This document shows positions 1 to 8,212 of a stretch of DNA of 15,669 nucleotides, piece by piece. A program made the translations under genes and the position numbers. Under the pieces are notes generated by a model, which saw only the letters and a list, made by a program, of their open reading frames with translations, was not told the origin of the DNA and ran no database searches. Every line of letters begins with the position of its first letter. Within the stretch, counting starts at the first letter, position 1. The DNA is from Bacteroidales bacterium GP2 (GTDB taxonomy: Bacteria; Bacteroidota; Bacteroidia; Bacteroidales; Muribaculaceae), in assembly GCA_001701115.1 (NCBI GenBank), contig DAAJ01000038.1, positions 1 to 15,669 of the forward strand, written 5' to 3'.

Positions 1-2078
1 GTCAGGATGTATCGGCTCTTCAGCAGGAGGGTGTCACCGTCCTTACCACAAGGGGGCAGTTTGCTGTCATCTCCCTTCCTATTGATAAGGCGGAAGCGGT
101 TGCCGCAAATGAAGCTGTGCAGGCAATGTCCTTCGGACAGGAGGCACAGCCGCTTATGAACGAGGCTCGTCCGGCATCATTTGTCAATATGTTGCAGCAA
201 GGCACCTCAAATGGTTTTACTAAGAATTATCGTGGCGAAGGCGTTTTGCTCGGCATGATGGACCAGGGTTTTGATCCTAATCATATCAATTTCTATAACA
301 AGGATTTGACAGAGAACAGGATAATATCCTTAACCACTATACTTGGTCAAAACGCAAATACCACCGACTACAAGACTCCGGAGGAAATTTTGAAGTTCAC
401 GACAGAGAACGCATCTTCTACCCATGCCACCCACGTTGCCGGAATCATGGGGGGCTCATATAATTCTCCCGGCAGGGTAGCTTATATTTCCGGTAGCCAG
501 GTGCTTGTAAGCACAACACGAAAGGTTCCCTATTACGGAGTTGCGCCTGAGGCACAGATGTATCCTTGCGTTGGTTCGCTATATAATGACAACATTGTCC
601 TTGCCGCAGATCTCTTTGCTAAGAAAGCCAAGGAACTCGGCAAGCCGGGAGTGTTCAACCTGTCTGTCGGCTATGTGCCGGGACCTCATGATGGAACAGA
701 CTTGATGAACCAGGCGCTTGCTGAAATAGGAAAGGATATTATTATATGTGTTGGGGCAGGCAATGATGGAAACGCTAATGTGTCATTGCAAAACAATTTT
801 GCCACGACTCCTGAACTGAAAACAATCCTTGCACCCTCAGGTGAATCTACATGGAGTGGGGAAATAGACACATGGGCGGATAATGCCAACCGGTTCGCAA
901 TCTCTTTCGCCATGGTTGACACAACCTCAGGTGCTATTAAGGCAAAAGTCGATATCCCCGAGATAATCCCTGATGGCGAGGCTTTTTACCTCTCCAATGA
1001 CAACACCCAGGGCGCTACCCACAACACCACATTCACATCCTCTTTTACTTCCGGCTCATACGTGTGGGCTACTTCCGGGGTTAATAGCGAGAACAACAGG
1101 TTCAACATTTCTATAATATTGAATTTGACAGCAACCGACAAATCAAAAGTTGTACCGGCACTCATATATTCCGGCACAGGCAACACTAAGATCAATTCAT
1201 TTGCCGGCAGCGGAATGGCTTTTACAAATTTGATTGGCAAGAAGCCGGCTGACGGTTTCGTTGCAGGAAATCCGAGCCAGAGCATCAATAATATCGCCTG
1301 TGGTGAAAATATCATTGTTGTGGGAGCATACATCACACGAGTTAAATGGCCGGTGCTATCCTCGCAGGTTTATGCCTATACAAACGCTAATGAGAGTCAA
1401 ATCGGCAGTATAGCAAGCTTCACATCCTACGGCAATCTGCCGGACGGTAAGACTTTGCCGGAAATCTGTGCGCCCGGTATGGGGGTCGTTTCAAGCCTTA
1501 GCCAATATTATGTGGAAGCTCAGAAAATAAAAGAAAGCGGTATTGTTGCTGATGCTACCACTACAGTGAATTCTTCTGACGATAAGGCGCGAAGCAATCC
1601 TTACGGATGTGAACAGGGAACATCTATGGCTACCCCATACGTTACCGGTACAGTGGCGCTCCTTCTTGAGGCAAATCCGGCACTTAAGGTTGAGGACGTG
1701 CGCAACCTTTTGACTTCTACAGCAGTAAAGCAGGATGTAGCAGGTTCTGTCGCAACCCAGTGGGGCGCCGGCAAGCTGGATGCAAATGCAGCAATGAAGA
1801 AACTGCTGAATCTGCCCAGTGAGATAGGCAATGTCAATGCTGACACTGATCGCCGATTTGCGGTGTCTGTGTCGGCAGGCAGCATAGAGGCAATTGTGGC
1901 AGGAGAAAAGAACCTCACAGCAAGGCTATTCTCAATCGCTGGAGCTTGCGTGGCTACTGAAAAGAGCGATGGGGAGACAGTTAATATCTCCACCTCCTCC
2001 CTCCCAAAAGGAGTGTATGTGCTCACTGTAACCACTCAATCAGGAGTGAAGGTCAGCAAGAGCATTCTTGTGGAATGA
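1..2078 (+). CDS. Secreted S8 (subtilisin-like) serine peptidase with T9SS C-terminal sorting domain, 5' partial
   Basis: The reading frame is open from base 3, so the true start lies upstream of the window; the GTG at 117 is only the first start-like codon inside it. The subtilase triad is visible: Asp in MMDQGFD (codon at 261), His in HATHVAG (codon at 432) and Ser in GTSMATP (codon at 1623), plus the oxyanion Asn in GAGNDG (codon at 762). About 285 codons separate the oxyanion Asn from the catalytic Ser, more than in plain subtilisins. The extra part (roughly 810-1230) is rich in beta-forming and Ser/Thr residues and is probably an inserted beta domain. The last ~75 codons (from ~1837) have the pattern of a Por/T9SS type A sorting domain: short beta strands, LPKGVYVLTV, then a basic/hydrophobic end. 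I infer export by Sec, crossing of the outer membrane by type IX secretion, and cell-surface or extracellular proteolysis. The substrate is unknown. Family assignment is firm; the N-terminal signal and propeptide cannot be seen. Confidence 0.93.
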   Translation, partial: QDVSALQQEGVTVLTTRGQFAVISLPIDKAEAVAANEAVQAMSFGQEAQPLMNEARPASFVNMLQQGTSNGFTKNYRGEGVLLGMMDQGFDPNHINFYNKDLTENRIISLTTILGQNANTTDYKTPEEILKFTTENASSTHATHVAGIMGGSYNSPGRVAYISGSQVLVSTTRKVPYYGVAPEAQMYPCVGSLYNDNIVLAADLFAKKAKELGKPGVFNLSVGYVPGPHDGTDLMNQALAEIGKDIIICVGAGNDGNANVSLQNNFATTPELKTILAPSGESTWSGEIDTWADNANRFAISFAMVDTTSGAIKAKVDIPEIIPDGEAFYLSNDNTQGATHNTTFTSSFTSGSYVWATSGVNSENNRFNISIILNLTATDKSKVVPALIYSGTGNTKINSFAGSGMAFTNLIGKKPADGFVAGNPSQSINNIACGENIIVVGAYITRVKWPVLSSQVYAYTNANESQIGSIASFTSYGNLPDGKTLPEICAPGMGVVSSLSQYYVEAQKIKESGIVADATTTVNSSDDKARSNPYGCEQGTSMATPYVTGTVALLLEANPALKVEDVRNLLTSTAVKQDVAGSVATQWGAGKLDANAAMKKLLNLPSEIGNVNADTDRRFAVSVSAGSIEAIVAGEKNLTARLFSIAGACVATEKSDGETVNISTSSLPKGVYVLTVTTQSGVKVSKSILVE

Positions 2079-2105
2079 CATACTGTTTAAATTTAAATAT
2101 AGGAA

Positions 2106-2555
2106 ATGGCAAACTGGTTTGAATGTAAAGTTCGCTACGACAAGATGATGGAAAATGGTCTTGTCAAAAAAGTTAATGAACCCTACCTTGTTGACGCCCT
2201 CTCTTTCACCGAGGCGGAGGCAAGGATTATCGAGGAGCAGACTCCTTTTATATCTGGAGAATTTAGCGTAAGCGCAGTGAAGAGGACTAAAATCTCAGAG
2301 ATTTTCTGGGATGACACTGCCGATAAATGGTGGCTAGTGAAAGTGGCGTTTATAACCATCGACGAGAAAACTGCAGCGGAAAAGAAATCCACAACCCTCA
2401 TACTTACTGCCGCAAATGACCTCAAAGGTGCTTACGACAACTTTATGGAGGGTATGAAAGGCACGCTTGCCGACTTTGAGATCCAATCCATTGCGGAAAC
2501 TCCGATTATGGATGTCTATAAAGCCAAACTCGGCAAAACCCCTGTTGAAAACTAA
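2106..2555 (+). CDS. DUF4494-like protein
   Basis: 149 aa, no signal peptide and no membrane segment, so probably cytoplasmic. It opens MANWFECKVRYDKM and has an alternating alpha/beta look with a WWLVKV strand near the middle; this matches my memory of the Bacteroidetes family DUF4494, whose function is not known. The ATG at 2106 follows a short AGGAA only one base upstream, too close to be a good Shine-Dalgarno. The gene begins 27 bases after the peptidase stop and ends 4 bases before the YggS start, so co-transcription with YggS is likely. This pairing suggests, but does not show, a link to PLP or amino-acid metabolism. I saw no catalytic motif. Confidence 0.85.
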   Translation: MANWFECKVRYDKMMENGLVKKVNEPYLVDALSFTEAEARIIEEQTPFISGEFSVSAVKRTKISEIFWDDTADKWWLVKVAFITIDEKTAAEKKSTTLILTAANDLKGAYDNFMEGMKGTLADFEIQSIAETPIMDVYKAKLGKTPVEN

Positions 2556-2559
2556 TGCG

Positions 2560-3219
2560 ATGGCACCCGCACAAAAAATCCAGGAGCTCACACGCCGCCT
2601 TCCGGGCGGCGTGCGCCTTGTTGCGGTATCCAAGTTTCATCCTGTCAGCGCCATAGAGTCCGCATATTCGGCAGGGCAGAGGATTTTTGGAGAAAGCAGG
2701 GCGCAGGAACTCGCCGTAAAAGTGCCCGCATTGCCGCAGGACATAGAATGGCACTTTATAGGGCACCTGCAAACAAACAAAGTCAAGGCGGTGGTGCCGC
2801 ATGTCCACACAATACAAAGCATCGACTCCTTGAGGCTGTTAAGAGCTGTCGATGCCGAAGCTAACAGGATTGGACGTCCTGTGGATGTGCTTCTTCAGGT
2901 CCATGTTGCCGCTGAAGAAACTAAATTCGGCTTTTCGCCCGAGGAGCTTGAAGAGATAGCAGAGGAAGCGGCACAGATGACCGGGGCGCGGGTAGCAGGA
3001 GTAATGGGCATGGCTTCAAATACAGATGATGAGGAGCGTGTGAGTGCCGACTTCAAGGCGATCAGGCGTTGTTTTGACGCTCTTGCCTCTGGAGCTTTCT
3101 CCGGAAATCCGAGGTTCAGCACCGTGAGCATGGGCATGAGCGGAGACTGGCAGCTCGCAGTTGCGCAAGGAAGCAATATGGTGAGGATAGGCAGTGATAT
3201 TTTCGGAGAACGGCAATAA
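2560..3219 (+). CDS. yggS: YggS/PROSC family pyridoxal-phosphate homeostasis protein
   Basis: 219 aa, the usual length of the family. This is a single-domain TIM barrel related to the N-terminal domain of alanine racemase that binds PLP and buffers its level; no enzymatic reaction is established for it. Visible landmarks are the PLP-lysine strand LVAVSKFHP (Lys25), the FGESRAQE segment, EWHFIGHLQTNK, and the C-terminal phosphate-binding region with STVSMGMSGDW and NMVRIGSDIFGER. I chose the ATG at 2560 because the next residues (MAPAQKIQELTRR) lead directly into the family's first helix. The same frame is open back to 2467, but that extension would overlap the DUF4494-like gene by about 90 bases and adds residues foreign to the family. 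It probably shares a transcript with the gene before it. Confidence 0.94.
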   Translation: MAPAQKIQELTRRLPGGVRLVAVSKFHPVSAIESAYSAGQRIFGESRAQELAVKVPALPQDIEWHFIGHLQTNKVKAVVPHVHTIQSIDSLRLLRAVDAEANRIGRPVDVLLQVHVAAEETKFGFSPEELEEIAEEAAQMTGARVAGVMGMASNTDDEERVSADFKAIRRCFDALASGAFSGNPRFSTVSMGMSGDWQLAVAQGSNMVRIGSDIFGERQ

Positions 3220-3242
3220 TTACGCAGAATTTATCACATTGC

Positions 3243-3267
3243 GCATATTCTATTAAAAAAAATATGC
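3243..3267. repeat. Inverted repeat upstream of the MFS permease
   Basis: GCATATT (3243-3249) and AATATGC (3261-3267) are perfect inverted copies separated by 11 A-rich bases. No T-tract follows on the plus strand, so it is a poor terminator for yggS. It sits directly before a TAACTTTA box (3269-3276) and so could be an operator. This is inference from position alone. Confidence 0.4.
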
Positions 3268-3268
3268 C

Positions 3269-3276
3269 TAACTTTA
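3269..3276 (+). promoter_or_regulatory. Weak candidate -7 box for the MFS permease
   Basis: TAACTTTA matches 7 of 8 positions of the Bacteroidetes -7 element TAnnTTTG. No TTTG is found at the expected -33 position. A second 7-of-8 box, TATATTTA, lies at 3287-3294. Either would leave a short A/T-rich leader before the ATG at 3319. The lack of a -33 element would fit an activator-dependent promoter, but this is guesswork. Confidence 0.25.
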
Positions 3277-3318
3277 CCGCAAAATATATATTTAATCCAA
3301 AATCAATACCAATCATTT

Positions 3319-4671
3319 ATGAGTAACCAGGCTAAACAGTGGGGCGCCATTATAGTAATGATTGCCCTGTTTGCTATGATTGCCTTCGTGACCAATCTGT
3401 GTTCACCGATGGCTGTTATCGTGAAAAACCAGTTCGGTGCGTCAAACCTCCAGGCACAGATCGGTAACTATGGCAACTTTATCGCATATCTCGTCATGGG
3501 TATTCCCGCAGGTATGCTTATCAAGAAATTCGGCTACAAGAAAACCGCGCTCATCGCTCTTCTTGTCGGCATTGTGGCTATCACTATCCAGTACATGAGC
3601 GGATGGGAAAGCATGGCTGATTGCGCATTCTGGGTTTACCTCATCGGCGCTTTCATCGGCGGTCTCTGCATGTGTATGCTCAACACAGTCGTTAACCCCA
3701 TGCTTAACATCCTTGGCGGTGGCGGTAACAAAGGTAACCAGCTTATTCAGATTGGCGGTGTGTTCAACAGTGCTGCTGCTGTTGCGGTTTACATCATCAT
3801 GGGCGCTCTCATCGGTGAAGCTACAAAAGCTACCGTGAGCGACGCTACCCCCGCGCTTTTCATCGCCCTCGGCATCTTCGTTGTCGCATTCATCGTTATC
3901 CTCTTCACCAAGATTGACGAGCCTGAACGCGCCGACCTCAAGGCTATCGAGGAAAGAGAGCACGCAAAAGCTGCTCCCGCAGGTCAGAAAGACAAATACA
4001 GCGCTTTCTCATTCCGTCACTTCAAGCTCGGTATCCTCGCTATCTTCCTTTACATGGGTATTGAGGTAGGTGTTCCCACATACATCCTCCAGTATCTCAC
4101 CGCTCCTGTAGCTCCCGAGGCAGGTCAGGTTGCCGGTATGGGCATGGATGCCGGTATTGTTGGTCTTATCGTTGCCGTTTACTGGCTCATGATGCTCATC
4201 GGTCGTTTTGTCGGCGGTATGATTGGCGGCAAGGTTTCATCACGCCAGATGATTACCACTGTGGCTATTGCCAGCATCGTCCTTATCCTCTTCGGAATGT
4301 TCGCTTCCTCGGCATGGACTGTTAACGTTCCCGGTATCGACTGGGCGGAACTCTCCGTTATTTGGGCAAATGTGCCTGTAGGCATCTTCGCATTCCTTCT
4401 TGTAGGTCTCTGCACCTCTGTTATGTGGGGCGGCATCTTCAACATGGCTGTTGAAGGTCTTGGCAAATACACCGCTATCGCTTCAGGCGCATTCATGACC
4501 ATGGTATTCGGATGCGCTGTAATGGTAGCTATCCAGGGTTGGGTTGCCGACATCACCTCAAACTACATGCTCAGCTACTTTGTGCCTCTCGCTTGCGCTG
4601 TTTACATCCTGTTCTACGCGCTCGTTGGCTCAAAGAATGTCAACACAGATATTCCCACACTCGGCGAATAA
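3319..4671 (+). CDS. MFS sugar permease, possibly fucose/glucose-galactose (FHS) type
   Basis: 450 aa inner-membrane transporter of the major facilitator superfamily; I see about 12 hydrophobic segments. Features include the cytoplasmic motif A-like loop after helix 2 (GMLIKKFGYKK, residues ~65-75), a long charged central loop (~residues 197-235, DEPERADLKA onward) dividing the two six-helix halves, and repeated Gly-rich faces such as GRFVGGMIGG in the second half. The overall look is that of proton-coupled sugar permeases of the fucose/hexose group common in Bacteroidales. Substrate cannot be read from sequence, so no symbol is given. Codon use is strongly biased to forms such as CTC, GGT, ATC and GCT, as in the transketolase and OmpA genes nearby, implying high expression. 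A terminator follows at 4699. The neighbouring transketolase is consistent with sugar catabolism but has its own promoter. Confidence 0.85.
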   Translation: MSNQAKQWGAIIVMIALFAMIAFVTNLCSPMAVIVKNQFGASNLQAQIGNYGNFIAYLVMGIPAGMLIKKFGYKKTALIALLVGIVAITIQYMSGWESMADCAFWVYLIGAFIGGLCMCMLNTVVNPMLNILGGGGNKGNQLIQIGGVFNSAAAVAVYIIMGALIGEATKATVSDATPALFIALGIFVVAFIVILFTKIDEPERADLKAIEEREHAKAAPAGQKDKYSAFSFRHFKLGILAIFLYMGIEVGVPTYILQYLTAPVAPEAGQVAGMGMDAGIVGLIVAVYWLMMLIGRFVGGMIGGKVSSRQMITTVAIASIVLILFGMFASSAWTVNVPGIDWAELSVIWANVPVGIFAFLLVGLCTSVMWGGIFNMAVEGLGKYTAIASGAFMTMVFGCAVMVAIQGWVADITSNYMLSYFVPLACAVYILFYALVGSKNVNTDIPTLGE

Positions 4672-4698
4672 AAATAAGCAGGTAGAATTTGCATAAAT

Positions 4699-4740
4699 GT
4701 ATCGGTGGCTTCTTTGTAAGGAGTCGCCGATACTGTTTTT
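4699..4740 (+). terminator. Rho-independent terminator after the MFS permease
   Basis: A 14-bp stem (4699-4712 with 4720-4733, three G-U pairs in RNA) encloses the 7-base loop TTTGTAA. It is followed by TG and a run of five T (4736-4740). It lies 28 bases after the permease stop and isolates that gene from the transketolase. Confidence 0.82.
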
Positions 4741-4741
4741 A

Positions 4742-4773
4742 TTTGCAAACCTTAACGCTTTTGACTACTTTTG
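4742..4773 (+). promoter_or_regulatory. Transketolase promoter, full Bacteroidetes consensus
   Basis: TTTG (4742-4745), then exactly 20 bases, then TACTTTTG (4766-4773), matching TTTG-N20-TAnnTTTG at every fixed position. The start of transcription should be near 4780, giving a leader of roughly 20 bases before the ATG at 4802. The -33 box begins one base past the T-run of the upstream terminator. Confidence 0.8.
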
Positions 4774-4801
4774 TGCCGTGAAATCCAATTCACCTTATTA
4801 T

Positions 4802-6832
4802 ATGGATAAAAAAATAATGGATTCTGCGGCAGACAATATCCGTGTCCTCGTCGCAGCTATGGTTGAAAAGGCTAAGTCCGGACACCCCGGAGGTGCTATG
4901 GGCGCCGCTGATTTTGTCAACGTACTTTACTCGCAGTTCCTCATTACTGACCCCGATGATCCCACATGGATTGCCAGGGACAGGTTCTTCCTTGATCCGG
5001 GGCACATGTCTCCAATGCTTTACAGCGTCCTTGCCCTATGCGGTTATTACACTGTGGAAGAGCTACAGCAGTTCCGCCAGTGGGGAAGCATAACACCCGG
5101 GCATCCGGAGCTTGACCCTGTGCATGGAGTTGAAAACACCTCCGGTCCTCTGGGGCAGGGGCACACTATGGCTGTTGGTGCCGCTATCGCTGAAAGGTTC
5201 CTTGCGGCACGTTTCGGTGACTGGATTTCACATAAAACCTATGCTTTTATTTCCGATGGAGGCATTCAGGAGGAAATCAGCCAGGGTGCCGGACGTATTG
5301 CCGGTTATCTCGGGCTCAGCAACCTGATTATGTTCTTCGACAGCAACAAAGTCCAGCTGTCTACCGATGTGGATGAAGTAGATGATGAGGACTATGCTGC
5401 AAAATACCGCGCATGGCACTGGAATGTCATTGAAATTGACGGTTCAGATCCTGTTCAGATTGCTGATGCGCTCGTAAAGGCGCAGAACGAAACAGAGAAA
5501 CCTACACTCATAATAGGCAACACTATCATGGGCAAAGGTTGCGTTGATGCGCAGGGAGCGAACTTTGAAGGCAAATGCAGCACCCACGGTCAGCCCCTCA
5601 GCAAGAGTGGCGCTGATGTGGCTAAAACCATACAGAATCTTGGCGGTGATCCGGAAAATCCCTGGATTATCCGTCCGGAAGTTGCCGAATTGTATGCCAC
5701 CCGTCGTGAGGAACTCAAAAAAATCGTTGCGGAGCGTCGCGCGGTAGAGAAAGAATGGGCTGAAAAGAACCCCGATAAAGCTCTTCAGATTAAGAACTAT
5801 ATCAATGGAGTGCTTCCAGAAATCGATTACAGCGCCATTGTCCATAAAGCAGATATTGCAACACGTACCGCTTCGGCAAATGTACTCTCTCTCCTTGCAG
5901 AGAAAGTAGGAAATATGATTGTTTCATCTGCTGACCTCGCTAACTCCGACAAGACAGAGGCATTCCTCAAAAAGACCGGAGCGCTCCGTCCCGGCGATTT
6001 CACCGGAGCATTCCTTCATGCAGGCGTTGCAGAGCTTACAATGGCTTCAATAATGAACGGCATTGTGCTCCACGGAGCTATGATGGCGGCGTGCGGAACA
6101 TTCTTCGTGTTCTCCGACTACATGAAGCCCGCTGTGAGGATGGCTGCGCTGATGCAGCTCCCTGTTAAATACGTGTGGACGCATGACGCTTTCCGTGTCG
6201 GTGAGGATGGACCCACCCACGAGCCGGTTGAGCAGGAAGCGCAGATTCGTCTCCTTGAGCAGGTAAGGAACATATCCGGACGTCGTTCTATGCTTGTCCT
6301 TCGTCCTGCCGACAGTGCTGAGACAACTGTTGCATGGGAGATGGCGATGAACAACAAAAATACTCCTACGGCGCTTATTCTCACCCGTCAGGATGTGAAA
6401 GACCTTCCCAGCCCCACAGGCAACCGTTACGCTGAAGCCGAAGGCACAAGGAAAGGCGGCTATGTAGTGCTTGATGCTCCTGCATTCCATGTCACCCTTG
6501 TGGGCAACGGCTCTGAAGTGTCGCTCCTCTGTGAGGTTGCGGTGCTCCTTGAGGCAGAAGGCATTTCCGCGAGAGTGGTTTCTGTGCCCTCAATCGGTCT
6601 TTTCCTTGACCAGGATGTTGAATACCGTGAGAGTGTTATCCCCTCGGGTGTTCCCGCTTTCGGTCTCACTGCAGGTCTTTCATCTACCCTCAGGGAGATT
6701 ATCGGTTCCAAAGGCGAGATATTCGGTCTTGACCGCTTTGGAGCAAGCGCCCCCTTCAAAGTGCTCGATGAGAAATTCGGATTCACTCCCGCTGCGGTAT
6801 TGGAGCGTGTGAAAGCGTTCATCGGAGCATAA
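4802..6832 (+). CDS. tkt: Transketolase
   Basis: 676 aa, the usual full length. Thiamine-diphosphate enzyme moving two-carbon units between ketose and aldose phosphates in the non-oxidative pentose phosphate pathway (cytoplasm). Domains: PP domain with SGHPGGAMG, DPGHMSP, GPLGQG and the cofactor/metal segment SDGGIQEEIS ending in FFDSNKVQL; Pyr domain with GVAELTMASI (the glutamate that activates the cofactor), FFVFSDYMKPAVR and the signature HDAFRVGEDGPTHEPVE; then the smaller C-terminal domain from about residue 540. The cofactor motif begins S-D-G instead of the textbook G-D-G; I believe this is normal for Bacteroidales transketolases. I chose the ATG at 4802 because MDKKIMDSAADNIR matches the family start. 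The frame is open to an ATG at 4697, but that lies in the terminator and ahead of the promoter. An internal ATG at 4817 is a possible alternative start. Strong codon bias suggests high expression. Confidence 0.96.
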   Translation: MDKKIMDSAADNIRVLVAAMVEKAKSGHPGGAMGAADFVNVLYSQFLITDPDDPTWIARDRFFLDPGHMSPMLYSVLALCGYYTVEELQQFRQWGSITPGHPELDPVHGVENTSGPLGQGHTMAVGAAIAERFLAARFGDWISHKTYAFISDGGIQEEISQGAGRIAGYLGLSNLIMFFDSNKVQLSTDVDEVDDEDYAAKYRAWHWNVIEIDGSDPVQIADALVKAQNETEKPTLIIGNTIMGKGCVDAQGANFEGKCSTHGQPLSKSGADVAKTIQNLGGDPENPWIIRPEVAELYATRREELKKIVAERRAVEKEWAEKNPDKALQIKNYINGVLPEIDYSAIVHKADIATRTASANVLSLLAEKVGNMIVSSADLANSDKTEAFLKKTGALRPGDFTGAFLHAGVAELTMASIMNGIVLHGAMMAACGTFFVFSDYMKPAVRMAALMQLPVKYVWTHDAFRVGEDGPTHEPVEQEAQIRLLEQVRNISGRRSMLVLRPADSAETTVAWEMAMNNKNTPTALILTRQDVKDLPSPTGNRYAEAEGTRKGGYVVLDAPAFHVTLVGNGSEVSLLCEVAVLLEAEGISARVVSVPSIGLFLDQDVEYRESVIPSGVPAFGLTAGLSSTLREIIGSKGEIFGLDRFGASAPFKVLDEKFGFTPAAVLERVKAFIGA

Positions 6833-6852
6833 AATATGCACTAAATATGATT

Positions 6853-6873
6853 TTTTTATCAAAACGATAAAAA
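6853..6873 (+). terminator. Weak A/T hairpin after transketolase
   Basis: TTTTTATC (6853-6860) pairs perfectly with GATAAAAA (6866-6873) around the loop AAAAC, 20 bases after the transketolase stop. The stem is almost all A-U and there is no clean T-run after it, so it may be a weak terminator or simply A/T-rich spacer. No better terminator is visible before the OmpA promoter. Confidence 0.3.
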
Positions 6874-6910
6874 TATTTAAAAAAAGTATAGCGTATTAAA
6901 ATTTAATAAG

Positions 6911-6918
6911 TAAATTTG
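6911..6918 (+). promoter_or_regulatory. -7 box of the OmpA-family gene
   Basis: TAAATTTG matches TAnnTTTG fully. No TTTG stands 20 bases upstream (TATA is there instead). Transcription would start near 6925, leaving an A/T-rich leader of about 35 bases. The 127 bases between transketolase and this gene are otherwise A/T-rich and without a gene. Confidence 0.5.
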
Positions 6919-6960
6919 TCGCTCATTTATCACATAATTCGTTTTAACTATTAATTCACT

Positions 6961-8142
6961 ATGATTAAAAGAAGTATCCTTGGTCTCGCATGCGCTGTGT
7001 TCATGGGCACTGCAGCATTTGCACAGGAGGTTCAGACAACCCCCGACCCTTCTCAGGGCTACCTCCTCAACCGTTTCTCAAACAACTGGTTTATCACTGG
7101 TGAAGGTGGCGTTAGCCTCTTCATGTCTGATTATGACCAGCACCAGTCGCTCTCTAAGCGTCTCGCTCCCGCTGCATCTATTTATGTAGGTAAGTGGTTC
7201 TCACCCATCATCGGTGTACGTATTGGTGCTAACTACGTTGCAGCTAAGACTCTTAGCACTGTTAACGTTTATCCTTACACCAGCGGTCTCGTTGATCGTA
7301 AGTACTACAAGCAGTACCAGAATGAGTTCGGTGCTGTAGGTGACGTTCTCATCAACCTCACAAACTGGTGGTGTGGCTACCGTCCCGGTCGTATCTACAA
7401 CTCTTCTGTTTACTTCGGTGGCGGCGCTTATTGGACCGTTGCTCAGGTTGGCAAGAACTACGCTTGGGAAAATGCTCACAACTTCAATACTTCACTCCGC
7501 GCTGGCTGGATCAACGCATTCAATGTTAGCAGAAGCGTACAGCTCTTCCTTGACATCCGCTACAGCACATTCGATGCTCCCCAGAAACGCAGAAACATCG
7601 AAAAGCAGACAGCTGGTGACCTCCAGGCTTATGTTGGTATCACCTACAACTTCAACAAACGCACATGGGATGCTCCCGTTGTTCCCGTTTGCCCCGAAGT
7701 GCCTGACTGCAGCGCTATCGAAGCTCGCCTCCAGGCTGCTAACGCTCGTATCGCTGATCTCGAGCGCCAGCTCAAGGATTGCCTCAACCGTCCTGTTGAG
7801 AAACCCGTTGTTTGCCCCAAGACACTTGCTACTATCTACTATCCCATCAACAAATCAAGCCTCTCTACCCGCGAAGTTAACGTTCTCCGCGCTGTGGCTT
7901 CTGTGATGAAGGAAACTGGCAAGACATACACCCTCACCGGCTGGGCTGACAACTACACTGGCTCTGAGTCTTACAACGAACGCCTCCGTCACGCTCGTGT
8001 AAACGGCGTACAGCGTCAGCTCGTTCGTCTCGGCGTTCCCGAAAGCCAGCTCAACGCTACCGTTAACAACGGCAACCTCACCGACCTCGGCGAAAAGGCT
8101 GTTCAGCTCGACCGCGCCGTTACAATCGAAGAGGCTCAGTAA
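6961..8142 (+). CDS. OmpA-family outer-membrane protein (beta-barrel plus peptidoglycan-binding domain)
   Basis: 393 aa. A Sec signal peptide (about residues 1-21, ending TAAFA before QEV) is followed by an aromatic, alternating segment (~40-235) expected to form the outer-membrane beta barrel, then a linker, a short coiled coil (~251-275, SAIEARLQAANARIADLE) and a C-terminal OmpA domain (~285-393). In the latter, GWADNYTGSESYN and RLRHARV carry the Asp (330) and Arg (346) that normally bind diaminopimelate of peptidoglycan. Four cysteines (244, 250, 274, 285) bracket the linker and coiled coil, so periplasmic disulfides are possible. The role is probably structural: tying outer membrane to cell wall. 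Codon use is the most strongly biased in the window, typical of a very abundant protein. The gene is monocistronic, with its own -7 box at 6911 and a strong terminator at 8171. Confidence 0.93.
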   Translation: MIKRSILGLACAVFMGTAAFAQEVQTTPDPSQGYLLNRFSNNWFITGEGGVSLFMSDYDQHQSLSKRLAPAASIYVGKWFSPIIGVRIGANYVAAKTLSTVNVYPYTSGLVDRKYYKQYQNEFGAVGDVLINLTNWWCGYRPGRIYNSSVYFGGGAYWTVAQVGKNYAWENAHNFNTSLRAGWINAFNVSRSVQLFLDIRYSTFDAPQKRRNIEKQTAGDLQAYVGITYNFNKRTWDAPVVPVCPEVPDCSAIEARLQAANARIADLERQLKDCLNRPVEKPVVCPKTLATIYYPINKSSLSTREVNVLRAVASVMKETGKTYTLTGWADNYTGSESYNERLRHARVNGVQRQLVRLGVPESQLNATVNNGNLTDLGEKAVQLDRAVTIEEAQ

Positions 8143-8170
8143 TAGTCTACTAAATATCCTTTAGATACGA

Positions 8171-8208
8171 GTCGAGGCTGTGCACTGCGCACGGTCTCGG
8201 CTTTTTTT
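8171..8208 (+). terminator. Strong rho-independent terminator after OmpA gene
   Basis: A 13-bp stem (8171-8183 with 8189-8201, including three G-U pairs) has a 5-base loop ACTGC and is followed directly by seven T (8202-8208). It lies 28 bases after the stop. Confidence 0.92.
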
Positions 8209-8212
8209 GTTA

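Noticed and set aside
2467..2559. N-terminal extension of the YggS frame (MPTLRSNPLRK...)
   Set aside because: It overlaps the DUF4494-like gene and adds ~31 residues not found in the family; the ATG at 2560 gives a normal start.
3442..3963. 173-codon open frame on the minus strand inside the permease gene
   Set aside because: The peptide is rich in Asp/Glu/His/Ser in a pattern mirroring hydrophobic codons of the sense gene; it is a shadow of strong codon bias.
4697..4801. N-terminal extension of transketolase
   Set aside because: It runs through the upstream terminator and promoter; the family start is at 4802.
7340..7906. 188-codon plus-strand frame overlapping the OmpA gene
   Set aside because: Low-complexity Ser/Thr/Leu peptide produced by biased codons of the real frame; no family features.
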